Shown in pieces: positions 1 to 11,636 of a DNA stretch of 64,000 nucleotides. Every line of letters starts with the position of its first letter. Position 1 is the stretch's first letter. The notes below the pieces were generated by a model. It had not been told where the DNA came from. It did no database searches and saw only the letters and a program-made list of their open reading frames with translations. This stretch comes from Mycolicibacterium sp. MU0053 (GTDB lineage: Bacteria > Actinomycetota > Actinomycetes > Mycobacteriales > Mycobacteriaceae): NCBI RefSeq assembly GCF_963378095.1, contig NZ_OY726397.1, positions 3,348,001 through 3,412,000 of the forward strand, written 5' to 3'. The position numbers and the translations under genes are program-made.

Positions 1-1
1 G

Positions 2-421
2 CCGAAGATCCTGGTCGCCGTGCTCATGGCGTTCTTCCCGATCGTCATCTCGGGGCTGGCCGGGATGCGGTCGGTGGACCCGGAGATCCTGGAACTCACC
101 TCCACGATGGGCGCCAGCCGGTTCAAGACCTTCTGCAAGGTCCGGCTGCCGGCCGCACTGCCCCAGCTGATGTCCGGGCTCAAGGTCGCCGCCACCCTCG
201 CGGTCACCGGTGCGGTGGTCGGCGAATTCGTCGGCGCCAATGAAGGGCTCGGCTATGTCATCCTGCAGGCGAACGGAAATATCGACACCGCAATGCTTTT
301 CGCGGCGCTGATCATCATGTCGATGCTCGGGATCCTGATGTTCGCGATCATCGAGATCGCTGAACGCCTGCTCATCCCCTGGCATTCATCGCGGCGCATC
401 GTCAATTCCGCCGCCGTGTGA
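2..421 (+). CDS. ABC transporter permease, C-terminal part (5' end outside window)
   Basis: Integral membrane subunit of a binding-protein-dependent importer of the SsuC/TauC/ThiX type (BPD_transp_1). The reading frame is already open at the window edge, so the N-terminus is missing. The visible 139 residues hold the EAA-type cytoplasmic loop (MGASRFKTFCKVRLPAALPQ region, about bases 107-170), which docks on the ATPase, followed by hydrophobic helices. The next two genes encode the matching lipoprotein and ATPase, so the three form one importer operon. The substrate cannot be told from the permease. Identification as a permease is firm; the substrate is open. Confidence 0.9.
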   Translation, partial: PKILVAVLMAFFPIVISGLAGMRSVDPEILELTSTMGASRFKTFCKVRLPAALPQLMSGLKVAATLAVTGAVVGEFVGANEGLGYVILQANGNIDTAMLFAALIIMSMLGILMFAIIEIAERLLIPWHSSRRIVNSAAV

Positions 422-452
422 CCATCGACCCAAACGAACCAGGAGCTGATCC

Positions 453-1484
453 ATGATCGTCACCCGACCCCGTCTCACGGCCGTAGCCGCGGCCGCCGCC
501 GCGATGCTGGCGCTGGCAGGCTGCGGTAGCGGCGCCGAGAACACCGCGGCCACAGCGGGTTCCACCGCCCCGGCCACGCTGATGTTGAACTGGTATCCGT
601 ACGGTGAGCACGCCCCGTTCTACTACGGCGTGCAGGAGGGCATCTTCGCCAAGCACGGCATCGACCTGCAGGTCGACGCCGGCCAGGGCTCCACCAAGAC
701 CGCGCAGGCGGTGGGCTCGTCGAAGGTCGACTTCGGCTGGGCCGACGCACCCGCGGTGCTGAGCAACATCGACAAGGGCGTCGACATCAAGAGCGCGGGA
801 GTCTTCCTGCAGACGACACCGTCGGCCGTGCAAGTGTTCGCCGACTCCGGGATCGAGACCCCGCAGGATCTTTCGGGCCGCACCATCGCGGTGTCCGCCG
901 GCGACGCCCCGACCACCACGTTCCCGATCTATCTCGAAAAGGTCGGCGTCGCCGAGGATCAGGTGACCCAGCAGAGCCTGGACGCCGCGGGCAAGATGGC
1001 CGCCATGCTGGCCGGCCGGGTCGACGGGCTGATCGGCTTCTCCCACGACCAGGGCCCCACCGTTGCCGACAAGAGCGGCCGGGACGTGCATTACCTGCGT
1101 TACTCCGATGCGGGCCTGAACTTCTACAGCAACGGCCTGATCGCCAACACCGCCACCATCGAGGGTGACCCGGAACTGGTGCAATCGATGGTCGACGCGA
1201 CCAGCGAGGCGTTCGCCGCGGCCGTCGCCGACCCCGACGCCGCGGTCGAGGCGATGGTCGGCAAGGATCCGCAGATGCCGCCGCGCGAGGTGCTGCTCGA
1301 ACAGTGGAAACAGACCATCCCGCTGCTGTCCACCCCCGCCACCACCGATCAGGCGCCCGGCTTCAACGCCCCCGAGGACTGGACCACCACCGTCACCACC
1401 TTGACCGAGGCCGGACTGCTGGAGTCGGCGAGAGACCCCGGTGTTTACTGGGACGCGTCGTTCGCGCCCAAGGCCGAGCAGTAG
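453..1484 (+). CDS. ABC transporter substrate-binding lipoprotein, NMT1/THI5-like
   Basis: Predicted periplasmic solute receptor of the adjacent ABC importer, 343 residues. A signal peptide ends in the lipobox LAGC with the lipidated Cys at residue 24. The mature part starts with a LNWYPYGEHAPFYYG-type segment typical of NMT1/SsuA-like receptors, followed by a GQGSTKTAQAVGSSKVDFGW stretch. Family members bind thiamine pyrimidine precursors, sulfonates or related small molecules. The LNW...HAPFYYG opening favours the pyrimidine-precursor (ThiY-like) branch, but this is inference. It lies 31 nt after the permease and 13 nt before the ATPase gene. An AGGAGC ribosome-binding site precedes the ATG. 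Confidence 0.88.
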   Translation: MIVTRPRLTAVAAAAAAMLALAGCGSGAENTAATAGSTAPATLMLNWYPYGEHAPFYYGVQEGIFAKHGIDLQVDAGQGSTKTAQAVGSSKVDFGWADAPAVLSNIDKGVDIKSAGVFLQTTPSAVQVFADSGIETPQDLSGRTIAVSAGDAPTTTFPIYLEKVGVAEDQVTQQSLDAAGKMAAMLAGRVDGLIGFSHDQGPTVADKSGRDVHYLRYSDAGLNFYSNGLIANTATIEGDPELVQSMVDATSEAFAAAVADPDAAVEAMVGKDPQMPPREVLLEQWKQTIPLLSTPATTDQAPGFNAPEDWTTTVTTLTEAGLLESARDPGVYWDASFAPKAEQ

Positions 1485-1497
1485 GAAGGGCAACGAC

Positions 1498-2310
1498 ATG
1501 ACCGCCGCAACACTCCCCCGACCGAAGACCACTGTGACCGAAGACGCCATCGCGATCGACGACCTCAACGTCACCTTCTCCTCCAAGCGCGGCACCGTGA
1601 CCGCCCTGCAGGACATCAACCTGCGGGTGGCCGACGGCGAGTTCGTCTCCATCGCCGGACCGTCGGGCTGCGGTAAGTCGACGCTGCTCAAGGTCATCGC
1701 CGGGCTGACCGACTCGACCTCCGGCGAGGTGCGCCTGCGGGGCAACCCGGTCCGCGGACCGCAACGCGAGATCGGCTACGTGTTCCAGCGCGCCGCGCTG
1801 CTGGAATGGCGTTCGGTCCGGCGCAACGTGTTGCTGCAGGCGGAGATGCGGGGCATGCCGCGCAAGCTCGCCCAGCAACGCTGCGACTACCTGATCGAGA
1901 TGACCGGCCTCAGCGGATTCGAGAGCGCGCTGCCGCATGAGCTGTCCGGCGGTATGCAGCAACGTGTTTCGTTGTGTCGGGCACTCCTGCACGAACCGGA
2001 TGTGCTGCTGATGGACGAACCCTTCGGCGCGCTCGACGCGTTGACCCGGGAGAAGATGAACGTCGAGTTGCATCGCATCTGGCGCGAGACGGGCACCACC
2101 GTCGTCCTGGTGACGCACTCGGTCGCCGAGGCGGTGTACCTGGCAAACCGCGTGGTGGTGATGAGCCCGCGCCCGGGACGCATCGCGGAGACGCTGGGCG
2201 TCGACCTGCCCGCCGAACGTGCCTACGGCGAGACGATGGAACGCCCGGCGTTCATCAAGGTGGCCAACCGGGTGCGTGATCTACTCGGTAGCCCCACCGC
2301 CGCAGACTGA
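1498..2310 (+). CDS. ABC transporter ATP-binding protein (nitrate/sulfonate/NMT1 importer type)
   Basis: Cytoplasmic ATPase that powers the upstream permease and binding protein; 270 residues. Walker A GPSGCGKST is at residues 54-62, the signature LSGGMQQR begins near 149 and Walker B LLMDEP lies near 170-175. All catalytic motifs are intact. A longer reading frame opens at 1441 inside the preceding gene. The ATG at 1498 was chosen because it follows a GGAAGGG site and gives the normal SsuB/TauB/ThiZ length. It is the last gene of the operon; a long non-coding stretch follows. Confidence 0.92.
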   Translation: MTAATLPRPKTTVTEDAIAIDDLNVTFSSKRGTVTALQDINLRVADGEFVSIAGPSGCGKSTLLKVIAGLTDSTSGEVRLRGNPVRGPQREIGYVFQRAALLEWRSVRRNVLLQAEMRGMPRKLAQQRCDYLIEMTGLSGFESALPHELSGGMQQRVSLCRALLHEPDVLLMDEPFGALDALTREKMNVELHRIWRETGTTVVLVTHSVAEAVYLANRVVVMSPRPGRIAETLGVDLPAERAYGETMERPAFIKVANRVRDLLGSPTAAD

Positions 2311-2344
2311 CCCCGCCCCGACGTCCCCCCGCGAGCGCATTCCC

Positions 2345-2406
2345 CGCGAGCGTCCGAGTCTCCGGCCGACACGCCGACCGAAATGCGGAGTTTCCGCACG
2401 CTCGCG
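2345..2406 (+). repeat. 62-bp palindromic intergenic element, copy A
   Basis: Begins CGCGAGCGT and ends ACGCTCGCG, a perfect 9-bp terminal inverted repeat. The middle carries GGCCGACACGCC. It matches copy B (2693-2754) read on the other strand at 46 of 62 positions with no gaps. Lies 35 bases after the ABC ATPase stop, so it could also act as a hairpin downstream of that gene. Confidence 0.65.
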
Positions 2407-2692
2407 AGGGATTGGCCATGCGGAGGGCGAGGGTGAGCGGGTGGGCCATGTGAAGGATCTGAGACTGGCCGCGGGCCGCGGTTCCTTTTCGAGATTGCAT
2501 CCTCGGCGTTCACATTGAGTCCATGGCGGGAATTCGGTCGATTTAGCGCCGCCAGCGCAACCTCAAAGCCACCAAGGCAATCTCGGCTTTGTCCAGCATC
2601 CATGCGGATACTCGCCACGTGGCGGCCGCCAGCGTCAACGCCCAACACGGCGCGAAAGCAGCACGAGTGGCGCACGTGCCCACCAAGACACC

Positions 2693-2754
2693 CGCGAACG
2701 TGCGCAAACTACGTGAAAACCCCGGCGTGTCGGCCGGGGACCCGCACTCTCGCG
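2693..2754 (-). repeat. 62-bp palindromic intergenic element, copy B (inverted)
   Basis: Read on the minus strand it starts CGCGAGAGTG, contains GGCCGACACGCC at the same offset as copy A, and ends CACGTTCGCG. Length is identical to copy A and orientation opposite. It lies 18 bases beyond the dinF stop codon and may serve as that gene's 3' hairpin. From memory, similar palindromes are scattered between genes in Mycolicibacterium genomes; this cannot be confirmed here. Confidence 0.65.
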
Positions 2755-2772
2755 GGGAGAGAGGGGGCGGCC

Positions 2773-5558
<2,786 letters not shown>

Positions 5559-5595
5559 CGCTAGCTGAACCTGCCGGTCTTATTCGCTGCGCTCA

Positions 5596-8367
5596 TCATC
5601 CGCGCTCTTTTTCCACCAGCTCGTAGGCCTCGATGACGTCGCCTTCCTTGATGTCGTTGTAGGTCAGAGTCAGGCCACATTCGTAGCCGTCGCGGACCTC
5701 GGTGACATCGTCCTTCTCGCGCTTCAGTGAGGACACCGTCAGATTCTCGGCGACCACCACGTTGTCACGCAGCAGTCGCGCCTTGGCGTTGCGCCGCATG
5801 ATGCCGGAGGTGACCAGGCAGCCGGCGATGTTGCCGACCTTCGACGACCGGAAGATCGCCCGGATCTCGGCGCGGCCGAGTTCCTTCTCCTCGTAGATCG
5901 GCTTGAGCATGCCCTTGAGCGCGCTCTGAATCTCGTCGATGGCCTGGTAGATGATCGAGTAATACCGGATGTCGACACCCTCGCGGTTGGCCAGTTCGGT
6001 GGCCTTACCCTCCGCGCGGACGTTGAAGCCGATGATGATGGCATTCGAGGCCGACGCCAGGTTGACGTTGGTCTCGGTGACGCCACCGACGCCGCGGTCG
6101 ATGACGCGCAACTCGACCTCGTCGTCGATCTCGATGCCCAGCAGCGCCTCCTCCAGCGCCTCCACGGTGCCGGAGTTGTCGCCCTTGAGGATCAGGTTCA
6201 GCTGACTGGTTTCCTTGAGCGCCGCGTCCAGATCGTCCAGGCTGATCCGCTTGCGCGACCGGGCCGCCAGGGCGTTGCGCTTGCGCGCGCTGCGCCGGTC
6301 GGCGATCTGCCGGGCGATCCGATCCTCGTCGACCACCAGCAGGTTGTCGCCGGCCCCGGGAACCGAGGTGAACCCGATGACCTGCACGGGCCGCGACGGC
6401 ATCGCCTCTTCGACGTCCTCGCCGTGCTCGTCGACCATCCGACGCACCCGGCCGTAGGCGTCGCCGGCGACGATCGAGTCGCCGACGCGCAGCGTGCCGC
6501 GCTGGATCAGCACCGTGGCCACCGGGCCGCGACCGCGGTCCAGATGCGCCTCGATCGCCACACCCTGGGCTTCCATGTCGGGGTTGGCCCGCAGATCCAG
6601 GGCCGCGTCGGCGGTCAGCAGCACCGCCTCGAGCAGGGCGTCGATATTGGTGCCCTGCTTGGCCGAGATGTCGACGAACATGGTCTCGCCGCCGTACTCC
6701 TCGGCGACCAGGTTGTATTCGGTGAGCTGCGCCCGGATCTTGGCCGGGTCGGCGCCCTCCTTGTCGATCTTGTTGACCGCGACCACGATCGGCACATCGG
6801 CGGCCTGCGCGTGGTTGATGGCCTCCACCGTCTGGGGCATGACGCCGTCGTCGGCGGCGACCACCAGGATGGCGATATCGGTGGCCTTGGCACCACGGGC
6901 ACGCATGGCGGTGAACGCCTCGTGACCGGGGGTGTCGATGAACGTGACCAGGCGCTCGTTGCCGTCCAGCTCGGTGAGGACCTGGTAGGCGCCGATGTGC
7001 TGGGTGATGCCACCGGCCTCGCCCTCGCCGACATTGGCTCGACGGATGCTGTCCAGCAGTCGGGTCTTGCCGTGGTCGACGTGACCCATGACGGTGACCA
7101 CCGGCGGCCGCTGTTCGAGATCTTCCTCGCCGCCCTCGTCCTCGCCGTAGGTGAGGTCGAACGATTGGAGCAGCTCACGGTCCTCGTCCTCGGGCGAGAC
7201 GACCTGGACGACGTAGTTCATCTCGCTGCCGAGCAGCTCGAGGGTCTCGTCGCCGACCGACTGGGTCGCGGTCACCATCTCACCGAGGTTGAACAGCGCC
7301 TGCACCAGCGATGCCGGGTTGGCGTTGATCTTGTCGGCGAAGTCGGACAGCGACGCGCCGCGGGCCAACCGGATGGTTTCGCCGTTGCCGTGCGGCAACC
7401 GCACGCCACCGACGACCGGCGCCTGCATCGAGTCGTATTCCTGACGCTTCTGCCGCTTCGACTTGCGGCCGCGCCGTGGGGCACCGCCGGGCCGACCGAA
7501 CGCACCGGCCGCACCGCCGCGCTGACCGGGACGACCGCCGCCGCCGGGACGACCGCGGAAACCACCGGTCGGGGCACCTGCGCCGGCACCTGGAGCGCCG
7601 CCGGGACCGCCGCCGCCGCGGTAGTTACCGCCGCCGCCGGCACCGGGACGAGCGCCCTGACCTGGGCCGGGACGCGGGCCGCCGCCGGGACGAGGACCCG
7701 GGCGGGGTCCACCGCGACCGGGCGCACCGGTGGCGGGACGGGGCGGCATGTTGCCGGGGGTGACGCCGGGGCGCACCGCGCCGGGTCCGGGGCGCGGACC
7801 ACCGGGGCCGGCCGGGCCGGGCCGGGGGCCCTGCGGACGCGGAATGGCGCGTTCGACGGGCTGCTGGGTGGAGAACGGGTTGTTGCCGACGCGGGGCGGA
7901 CGCGGTGCGCCGGGCTTGGGACCCGGGGTCGCGGGCCGCGGCGCGGGGGTGGCCGCCGGCGGAGCCTGCGCGGCCGCCGCCGGGGCCGCGGGTGCCGCAG
8001 GTGCGGGTGGCGGGGTGGGCGCGGGCGGCGGGGTGGGTGCCGCCGGCTTGGGCGCGGCCGGCTTGGGTCCGCCGGGCTTGGGGCCCGCGGCCGCCGGAGC
8101 GCCATCGCCGGCAACCGGTGCCGCGGGTGCCGCAGGCGCGGCAGCAGCCGGGGATGTCGCCGGGGTTTCGGGGGCTTTCTGGGCCGGGGGCGCCTTCTCG
8201 GCTGCCTTACCGCCACCGAACGACTCGCGCAACCGGCGCGCGACGGGTGCTTCCACCGTCGATGATGCCGATTTCACGAACTCGCCCTGCTCGCTCAGTC
8301 GAGCGAGGACTTCCTTACTTGTAACACCGAGTTGCTTCGCCAACTCGTGCACACGGGCCTTGGCCAC
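5596..8367 (-). CDS. infB: Translation initiation factor IF-2
   Basis: GTPase that places initiator tRNA on the 30S subunit and promotes 50S joining; 923 residues. The N-terminal IF2_N helical domain ([20 protein letters not shown]) is followed by about 270 residues of Pro/Ala/Gly/Arg-rich low-complexity sequence and a second IF2_N-like segment. The G domain has G1 GHVDHGKT at 428-435, then [12 protein letters not shown] and SAKQG, followed by domains II-IV ending in [11 protein letters not shown]. The length is slightly above the M. tuberculosis protein because of the linker. The long plus-strand open frame opposite it is a GC-skew shadow. Confidence 0.98.
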   Translation of the reverse strand: MAKARVHELAKQLGVTSKEVLARLSEQGEFVKSASSTVEAPVARRLRESFGGGKAAEKAPPAQKAPETPATSPAAAAPAAPAAPVAGDGAPAAAGPKPGGPKPAAPKPAAPTPPPAPTPPPAPAAPAAPAAAAQAPPAATPAPRPATPGPKPGAPRPPRVGNNPFSTQQPVERAIPRPQGPRPGPAGPGGPRPGPGAVRPGVTPGNMPPRPATGAPGRGGPRPGPRPGGGPRPGPGQGARPGAGGGGNYRGGGGPGGAPGAGAGAPTGGFRGRPGGGGRPGQRGGAAGAFGRPGGAPRRGRKSKRQKRQEYDSMQAPVVGGVRLPHGNGETIRLARGASLSDFADKINANPASLVQALFNLGEMVTATQSVGDETLELLGSEMNYVVQVVSPEDEDRELLQSFDLTYGEDEGGEEDLEQRPPVVTVMGHVDHGKTRLLDSIRRANVGEGEAGGITQHIGAYQVLTELDGNERLVTFIDTPGHEAFTAMRARGAKATDIAILVVAADDGVMPQTVEAINHAQAADVPIVVAVNKIDKEGADPAKIRAQLTEYNLVAEEYGGETMFVDISAKQGTNIDALLEAVLLTADAALDLRANPDMEAQGVAIEAHLDRGRGPVATVLIQRGTLRVGDSIVAGDAYGRVRRMVDEHGEDVEEAMPSRPVQVIGFTSVPGAGDNLLVVDEDRIARQIADRRSARKRNALAARSRKRISLDDLDAALKETSQLNLILKGDNSGTVEALEEALLGIEIDDEVELRVIDRGVGGVTETNVNLASASNAIIIGFNVRAEGKATELANREGVDIRYYSIIYQAIDEIQSALKGMLKPIYEEKELGRAEIRAIFRSSKVGNIAGCLVTSGIMRRNAKARLLRDNVVVAENLTVSSLKREKDDVTEVRDGYECGLTLTYNDIKEGDVIEAYELVEKERG

Positions 8368-8446
8368 TACTTCTCCTCATCTGGAGGCGGCAGCAGTGCT
8401 CAGGCCGACGCCTCGGGTTTAGCTATGACGCATGGTCATCGAGACT

Positions 8447-8827
8447 TCACGGTGTGCTCATGTTCTTCGCTACCTGTCTTTTAACCGAGATCGTCGGGTG
8501 CTCCGATTGCTCGAAGTACTCAACCACCGCGGACGTGTCCGGTGGACCGGTGATACGCAGTGCTCGTACAAAGGCCCGCCGTCGAAGCGCTTCCTGCAGG
8601 CACTGCGGATCGGGATGCAACCACGCACCCCGACCAGGAAGATTACCCGCTGTGTCAACCATGACGGCGACGCCATGCTGGCGCTCGTCGTCACCGCTGC
8701 AATCAGCCACTACCCGAAGCAGATCGACGGCCAGCTCTCGTCTCCGGCACCCGACACACGTTCGCACCGGACCTTCGGTTCGGCGGTGCTCCCGTGCGAT
8801 GGGGACAGAATTCTCGCGCTGGATCAC
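8447..8827 (-). CDS. YlxR-family (DUF448) RNA-binding protein
   Basis: Small basic protein of the YlxR family, usually encoded between nusA and infB as here. It carries the family's RTCVGCR zinc-ribbon-like opening and the GRGAWLHP motif. Relatives bind RNA or RNase P and modulate transcription or translation; the mycobacterial role is not settled. The 126-residue frame starts with GTG at 8827. An alternative GTG at 8767, directly before RTCVGC and preceded by GAAGG, gives a 106-residue protein and may be the real start. The gene lies between nusA and infB with short gaps. Confidence 0.85.
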   Translation of the reverse strand: MIQRENSVPIAREHRRTEGPVRTCVGCRRRELAVDLLRVVADCSGDDERQHGVAVMVDTAGNLPGRGAWLHPDPQCLQEALRRRAFVRALRITGPPDTSAVVEYFEQSEHPTISVKRQVAKNMSTP

Positions 8828-8886
8828 GGTTCAGTCTACCGTTACCGCAGCCCGCGTCTGAACCAGTGTCAGTTTGCCGTCGTCGG

Positions 8887-9930
8887 CTAACTCTCGGGCG
8901 CGCCGCTGCGCGGCGTCCCGGCGGCCCCGGCCTGCTCGGCAGGGGTTTCGGCGTCGCTGCGAATGTCGATGCGCCAACCCGTCAGGCGCGCCGCCAGCCG
9001 GGCGTTCTGTCCTTCCTTGCCGATCGCGAGCGACAGCTGAAAGTCCGGAACCACGACACGCGCGGCGCGGGTGTTGGGGTCGATGACCGACACCGAGACC
9101 ACCTTGGCCGGCGAGAGCGCGTTGGCCACGAACCGGGCCGGATCCTCGTCGTAGTCGATGATGTCGATCTTCTCGCCGGAGAGTTCGCTCATCACATTGC
9201 GCACGCGCTGGCCCATCGGACCGATGCACGCGCCCTTGGCGTTGAGGCCCGAGACGCGCGAGGTCACCGCGATCTTCGAACGGTGGCCGGCCTCCCGGGC
9301 AACGGCGACGATGTCCACCGAGCCGTCGGCGATCTCGGGAACCTCCAGCGAGAACAGCTTGCGCACCAGGTTCGGATGGGTCCGCGACAGTCTGATCTGG
9401 GGTTCGCGCACGCCGCGGGTCACGCCGAGCACGAAACACCGCAGCCGGTCGCCGTGCTCGTAGGATTCGCCGGGCACCTGCTCGGAGGCCGGAATGATGC
9501 CCTCGGAGTACTTGGTTTCGCTGCCCATCCGCAACACCACTTCGCCGCGGGCGTTGGCGCGCGCGTCGCGCTGGATGACGCCCGCCACGATGTCGCCCTC
9601 ACGGGCCGAGAACTCGCCGTAGAGCTTCTCGTTCTCGGCGTCGCGGAACCGTTGCAGCATGACCTGGCGGGCGGTGGTCGCCGCGATCCGGCCGAAACCG
9701 TCCGGGGTGTCGTCCCATTCGCTGATGACGCGACCCTCGTCGTCGTGCTCGCGCGCGATGACCTTGACCGCGCCGGTCTTGACGTCGATGTCGATGCTCG
9801 CATCGGGCTGGTGGCCCTCGGTGTGGCGGTAGGCGGTCAACAGCGCCGACTTGATGGTCTCGAGAAGTTCACCGGCCGGGATGCCCCGGTCGGCTTCGAT
9901 CGCGTGCAGTGCGGCCATGTCGATGTTCAT
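8887..9930 (-). CDS. nusA: Transcription termination/antitermination factor NusA
   Basis: RNA polymerase-binding factor controlling pausing, termination and rRNA antitermination. It is 347 residues, the usual mycobacterial length. In order: N-terminal polymerase-binding domain (1-110), an S1 domain ([20 protein letters not shown] region), then KH1 and KH2 ([20 protein letters not shown] and [19 protein letters not shown]). The C-terminal acidic repeats of enterobacterial NusA are absent, as normal for actinobacteria. Its ATG overlaps the rimP stop (ATGA), so the two are translationally coupled. Confidence 0.97.
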   Translation of the reverse strand: MNIDMAALHAIEADRGIPAGELLETIKSALLTAYRHTEGHQPDASIDIDVKTGAVKVIAREHDDEGRVISEWDDTPDGFGRIAATTARQVMLQRFRDAENEKLYGEFSAREGDIVAGVIQRDARANARGEVVLRMGSETKYSEGIIPASEQVPGESYEHGDRLRCFVLGVTRGVREPQIRLSRTHPNLVRKLFSLEVPEIADGSVDIVAVAREAGHRSKIAVTSRVSGLNAKGACIGPMGQRVRNVMSELSGEKIDIIDYDEDPARFVANALSPAKVVSVSVIDPNTRAARVVVPDFQLSLAIGKEGQNARLAARLTGWRIDIRSDAETPAEQAGAAGTPRSGAPES

Positions 9931-10469
9931 TGATCGGCCCCCCTTCCGGTTTGGTCCACCAGCTCCAATTCACGCTTGCCGGGTGCGGAAAAATCCACTT
10001 GGACAACAGCTTTGACTATGTCGTCGAGATTGAGTTGGCGCACCGACCAGTCCGACCGGTCCCGGACCACGACGTGCAGCAGGCCGTCCTCGACGGCCGC
10101 GACGCGTCCGGTCAGCGTGGTTCCGTCGGCCAGTTCCAGCGCCACCTTGCGGGTCCGCGCGCGGCGGAAGTGCTTGGGATCTGTCAGCGGGCGGTCGACG
10201 CCCGGGGAGGTCACCTCCAGGACGTACGCCGCAGTGACCTCGGGCACGCCATCGAGCAGTTGTGATGCCGCCCGGGACAACTCGGCAACGGCGTCCAGCG
10301 TCAGGGCGGTGTCACCGTCGGCGACGATCACGATCCTGGCGGGACGCGCGACGGTGTCGATGACGACGTCCTCGATTTCGTATCCCGCGCGTTCGAATTC
10401 GGCACCGAGGAGTTCGATCACCTGCGGCGACGTGGGTAGCCCCCCGGAAGATACGGCGCGCTGCGTCAC
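9927..10469 (-). CDS. rimP: Ribosome maturation factor RimP
   Basis: Needed for late 30S assembly. The 180 residues carry the RimP core, including [20 protein letters not shown], the most conserved stretch of the family, and a C-terminal Sm-like domain ([15 protein letters not shown]). The GTG start at 10469 follows a GAGGAG ribosome-binding site. First gene of the rimP-nusA-ylxR-infB-rbfA cluster. A TATCCT hexamer on the minus strand at 10538-10543 is a possible -10 element, without a clear -35. Confidence 0.93.
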   Translation of the reverse strand: MTQRAVSSGGLPTSPQVIELLGAEFERAGYEIEDVVIDTVARPARIVIVADGDTALTLDAVAELSRAASQLLDGVPEVTAAYVLEVTSPGVDRPLTDPKHFRRARTRKVALELADGTTLTGRVAAVEDGLLHVVVRDRSDWSVRQLNLDDIVKAVVQVDFSAPGKRELELVDQTGRGADQ

Positions 10470-10622
10470 GGTGGGGGCTCCTCATCTTGAATTGTGCAGC
10501 CAGCAGTCGCGGGACTGCCCGCGACACCAATGACCCAGGATACGCCAGGATTCGAGTGCCTTGACGCCAATCGCGGTGCGCCTCGGCCGACGCCGCCCGG
10601 CGGTGATGGCAGGATGTGGTCC

Positions 10623-11153
10623 GTGCGCAGGCGTGAGGTGTTGATGGGCGCCGGCCGCGGCGTGATCGGGCTGGCGTTGATCGCGGTGACAGCGGGAGCG
10701 TCGACCGCGTGCGGCACCGACGCGCCGCCCGAGATCGATCCGCTGCAGAAACCCCGGGAACTGGCCGACTCCGATGCCGACCTGGCCCGCCGCGCGGCCA
10801 CCGCGGCGCCGCCGGCGCTGGTTGCGGCGCTGACCCAGATCGCCGCCGAGCGGACTCAGCACGCCCAGGCGCTGGCCGAGGAGATCGCGCGCGAGGCCGG
10901 CGAGCCGTTGCCGACGCCGACCGCGGTCGCGACCGCGACGACCACGCCGCCCGGTTCCGCCACCGCGACACCGCAGGCCGGGCCGGCGCCGTCGGTCGCC
11001 GACGTCGTCGCCGCGTTGCGCAGCGCCGCGGACAACGCCGCCGACCTGGCGGCGGGCCAATCCGGTTACCGCGCCGGGTTACTGGCCTCGATCGCGGCGG
11101 CCTGCACTGCGTCGTTCACGGTGACCCTGCCGACCCCGAAGGCGGCCTCATGA
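10623..11153 (+). CDS. Ala-rich exported (probable lipo)protein, Rv2843-like
   Basis: Function unknown. The GTG start at 10623 gives 176 residues opening with RRREVLMGAG, a possible twin-arginine signal, followed by a hydrophobic segment and AC at a position compatible with a lipobox (ASTAC). The mature part is rich in Ala, Pro and Thr, with a helical stretch (VAALTQIAAERTQHAQALAE) and a Thr/Pro linker. Its position matches M. tuberculosis Rv2843. The ATG of the following ferritin-like gene overlaps its stop (ATGA), suggesting a functional pair. An upstream in-frame extension to 10494 lies in the rimP leader and is not favoured. Confidence 0.75.
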   Translation: MRRREVLMGAGRGVIGLALIAVTAGASTACGTDAPPEIDPLQKPRELADSDADLARRAATAAPPALVAALTQIAAERTQHAQALAEEIAREAGEPLPTPTAVATATTTPPGSATATPQAGPAPSVADVVAALRSAADNAADLAAGQSGYRAGLLASIAAACTASFTVTLPTPKAAS

Positions 11154-11623
11154 CATCGCCGGTCACCTCGCCCGAACCGCAACGGCCCTCGGAGCCGGCC
11201 GCCGCGGCCCTCTTCGACGCGCTCACCGTCGAGCACGCCACCGTCTACGGCTACGGCATTGTCTCCGCGCGCTCCACCCCCGAGGACAACTATCTGGTGG
11301 CCAAGGCGATCACCGCGCACCGCGACCACCGCGAGGCCCTGCTGAGCATGCTCGAGCGACGCGGTGTCGAGGCACCGTTGGTGGCACCCGGTTATCAGCT
11401 GCCGATGCAGGTCGACGACGCCGCCGACGCGGCGAACCTGGCGCTCCGGATGGAGAACGACGCCGCGGTGGCGTGGCGTGCCGTGGTCGAACAGACCGAC
11501 AACAGCGATGAACGCACCTATGCGGTTTCGGCGCTGACCCAGAGCGCCGTCGACGCCGCCCACTGGCGGCAGGTGCTCAAGATCTGGCCGGTCACCAGCG
11601 CGTTCCCGGGCGGCGCCGAGTAG
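11150..11623 (+). CDS. DUF4439 ferritin-like protein, Rv2844-like
   Basis: 157-residue protein of the DUF4439 ferritin-like helical family. Helix-rich sequence with acidic and His residues (LTVEHATVYGYGIVSA, AITAHRDHREALLSML, QSAVDAAHWRQVL) compatible with a four-helix bundle, though metal ligands are not proven. Start codon overlaps the stop of the preceding lipoprotein gene. Counterpart of Rv2844 by position and sequence type. It converges on proS with 13 nt between the stops. The role is unknown. Confidence 0.8.
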   Translation: MTSPVTSPEPQRPSEPAAAALFDALTVEHATVYGYGIVSARSTPEDNYLVAKAITAHRDHREALLSMLERRGVEAPLVAPGYQLPMQVDDAADAANLALRMENDAAVAWRAVVEQTDNSDERTYAVSALTQSAVDAAHWRQVLKIWPVTSAFPGGAE

Positions 11624-11636
11624 GTCCGGCGCCGGG

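Larger units (their letters stand above)
2311..2772. other. Non-coding stretch with two 62-bp palindromic elements
   Basis: No convincing gene in these 462 bases between the ABC operon and dinF. Two related palindromic elements sit near either end (listed separately). Between them lies slightly AT-richer sequence around 2490-2540. The minus strand from about 2690 to 2543 reads an open frame whose last residues (ALTLAAATWRVSAWMLDKAE) look protein-like; this could be a gene relic, but no start or full domain is visible. Confidence 0.5.

Noticed and set aside
402..1745. 447-codon minus-strand open frame opposite the NMT1-like receptor
   Set aside because: Antisense shadow of the lipoprotein and ATPase genes.
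6424..8265. 613-residue plus-strand open frame opposite infB
   Set aside because: Antisense to the clear IF-2 coding sequence; its composition reflects the complement of GC-rich codons and it shows no domain.
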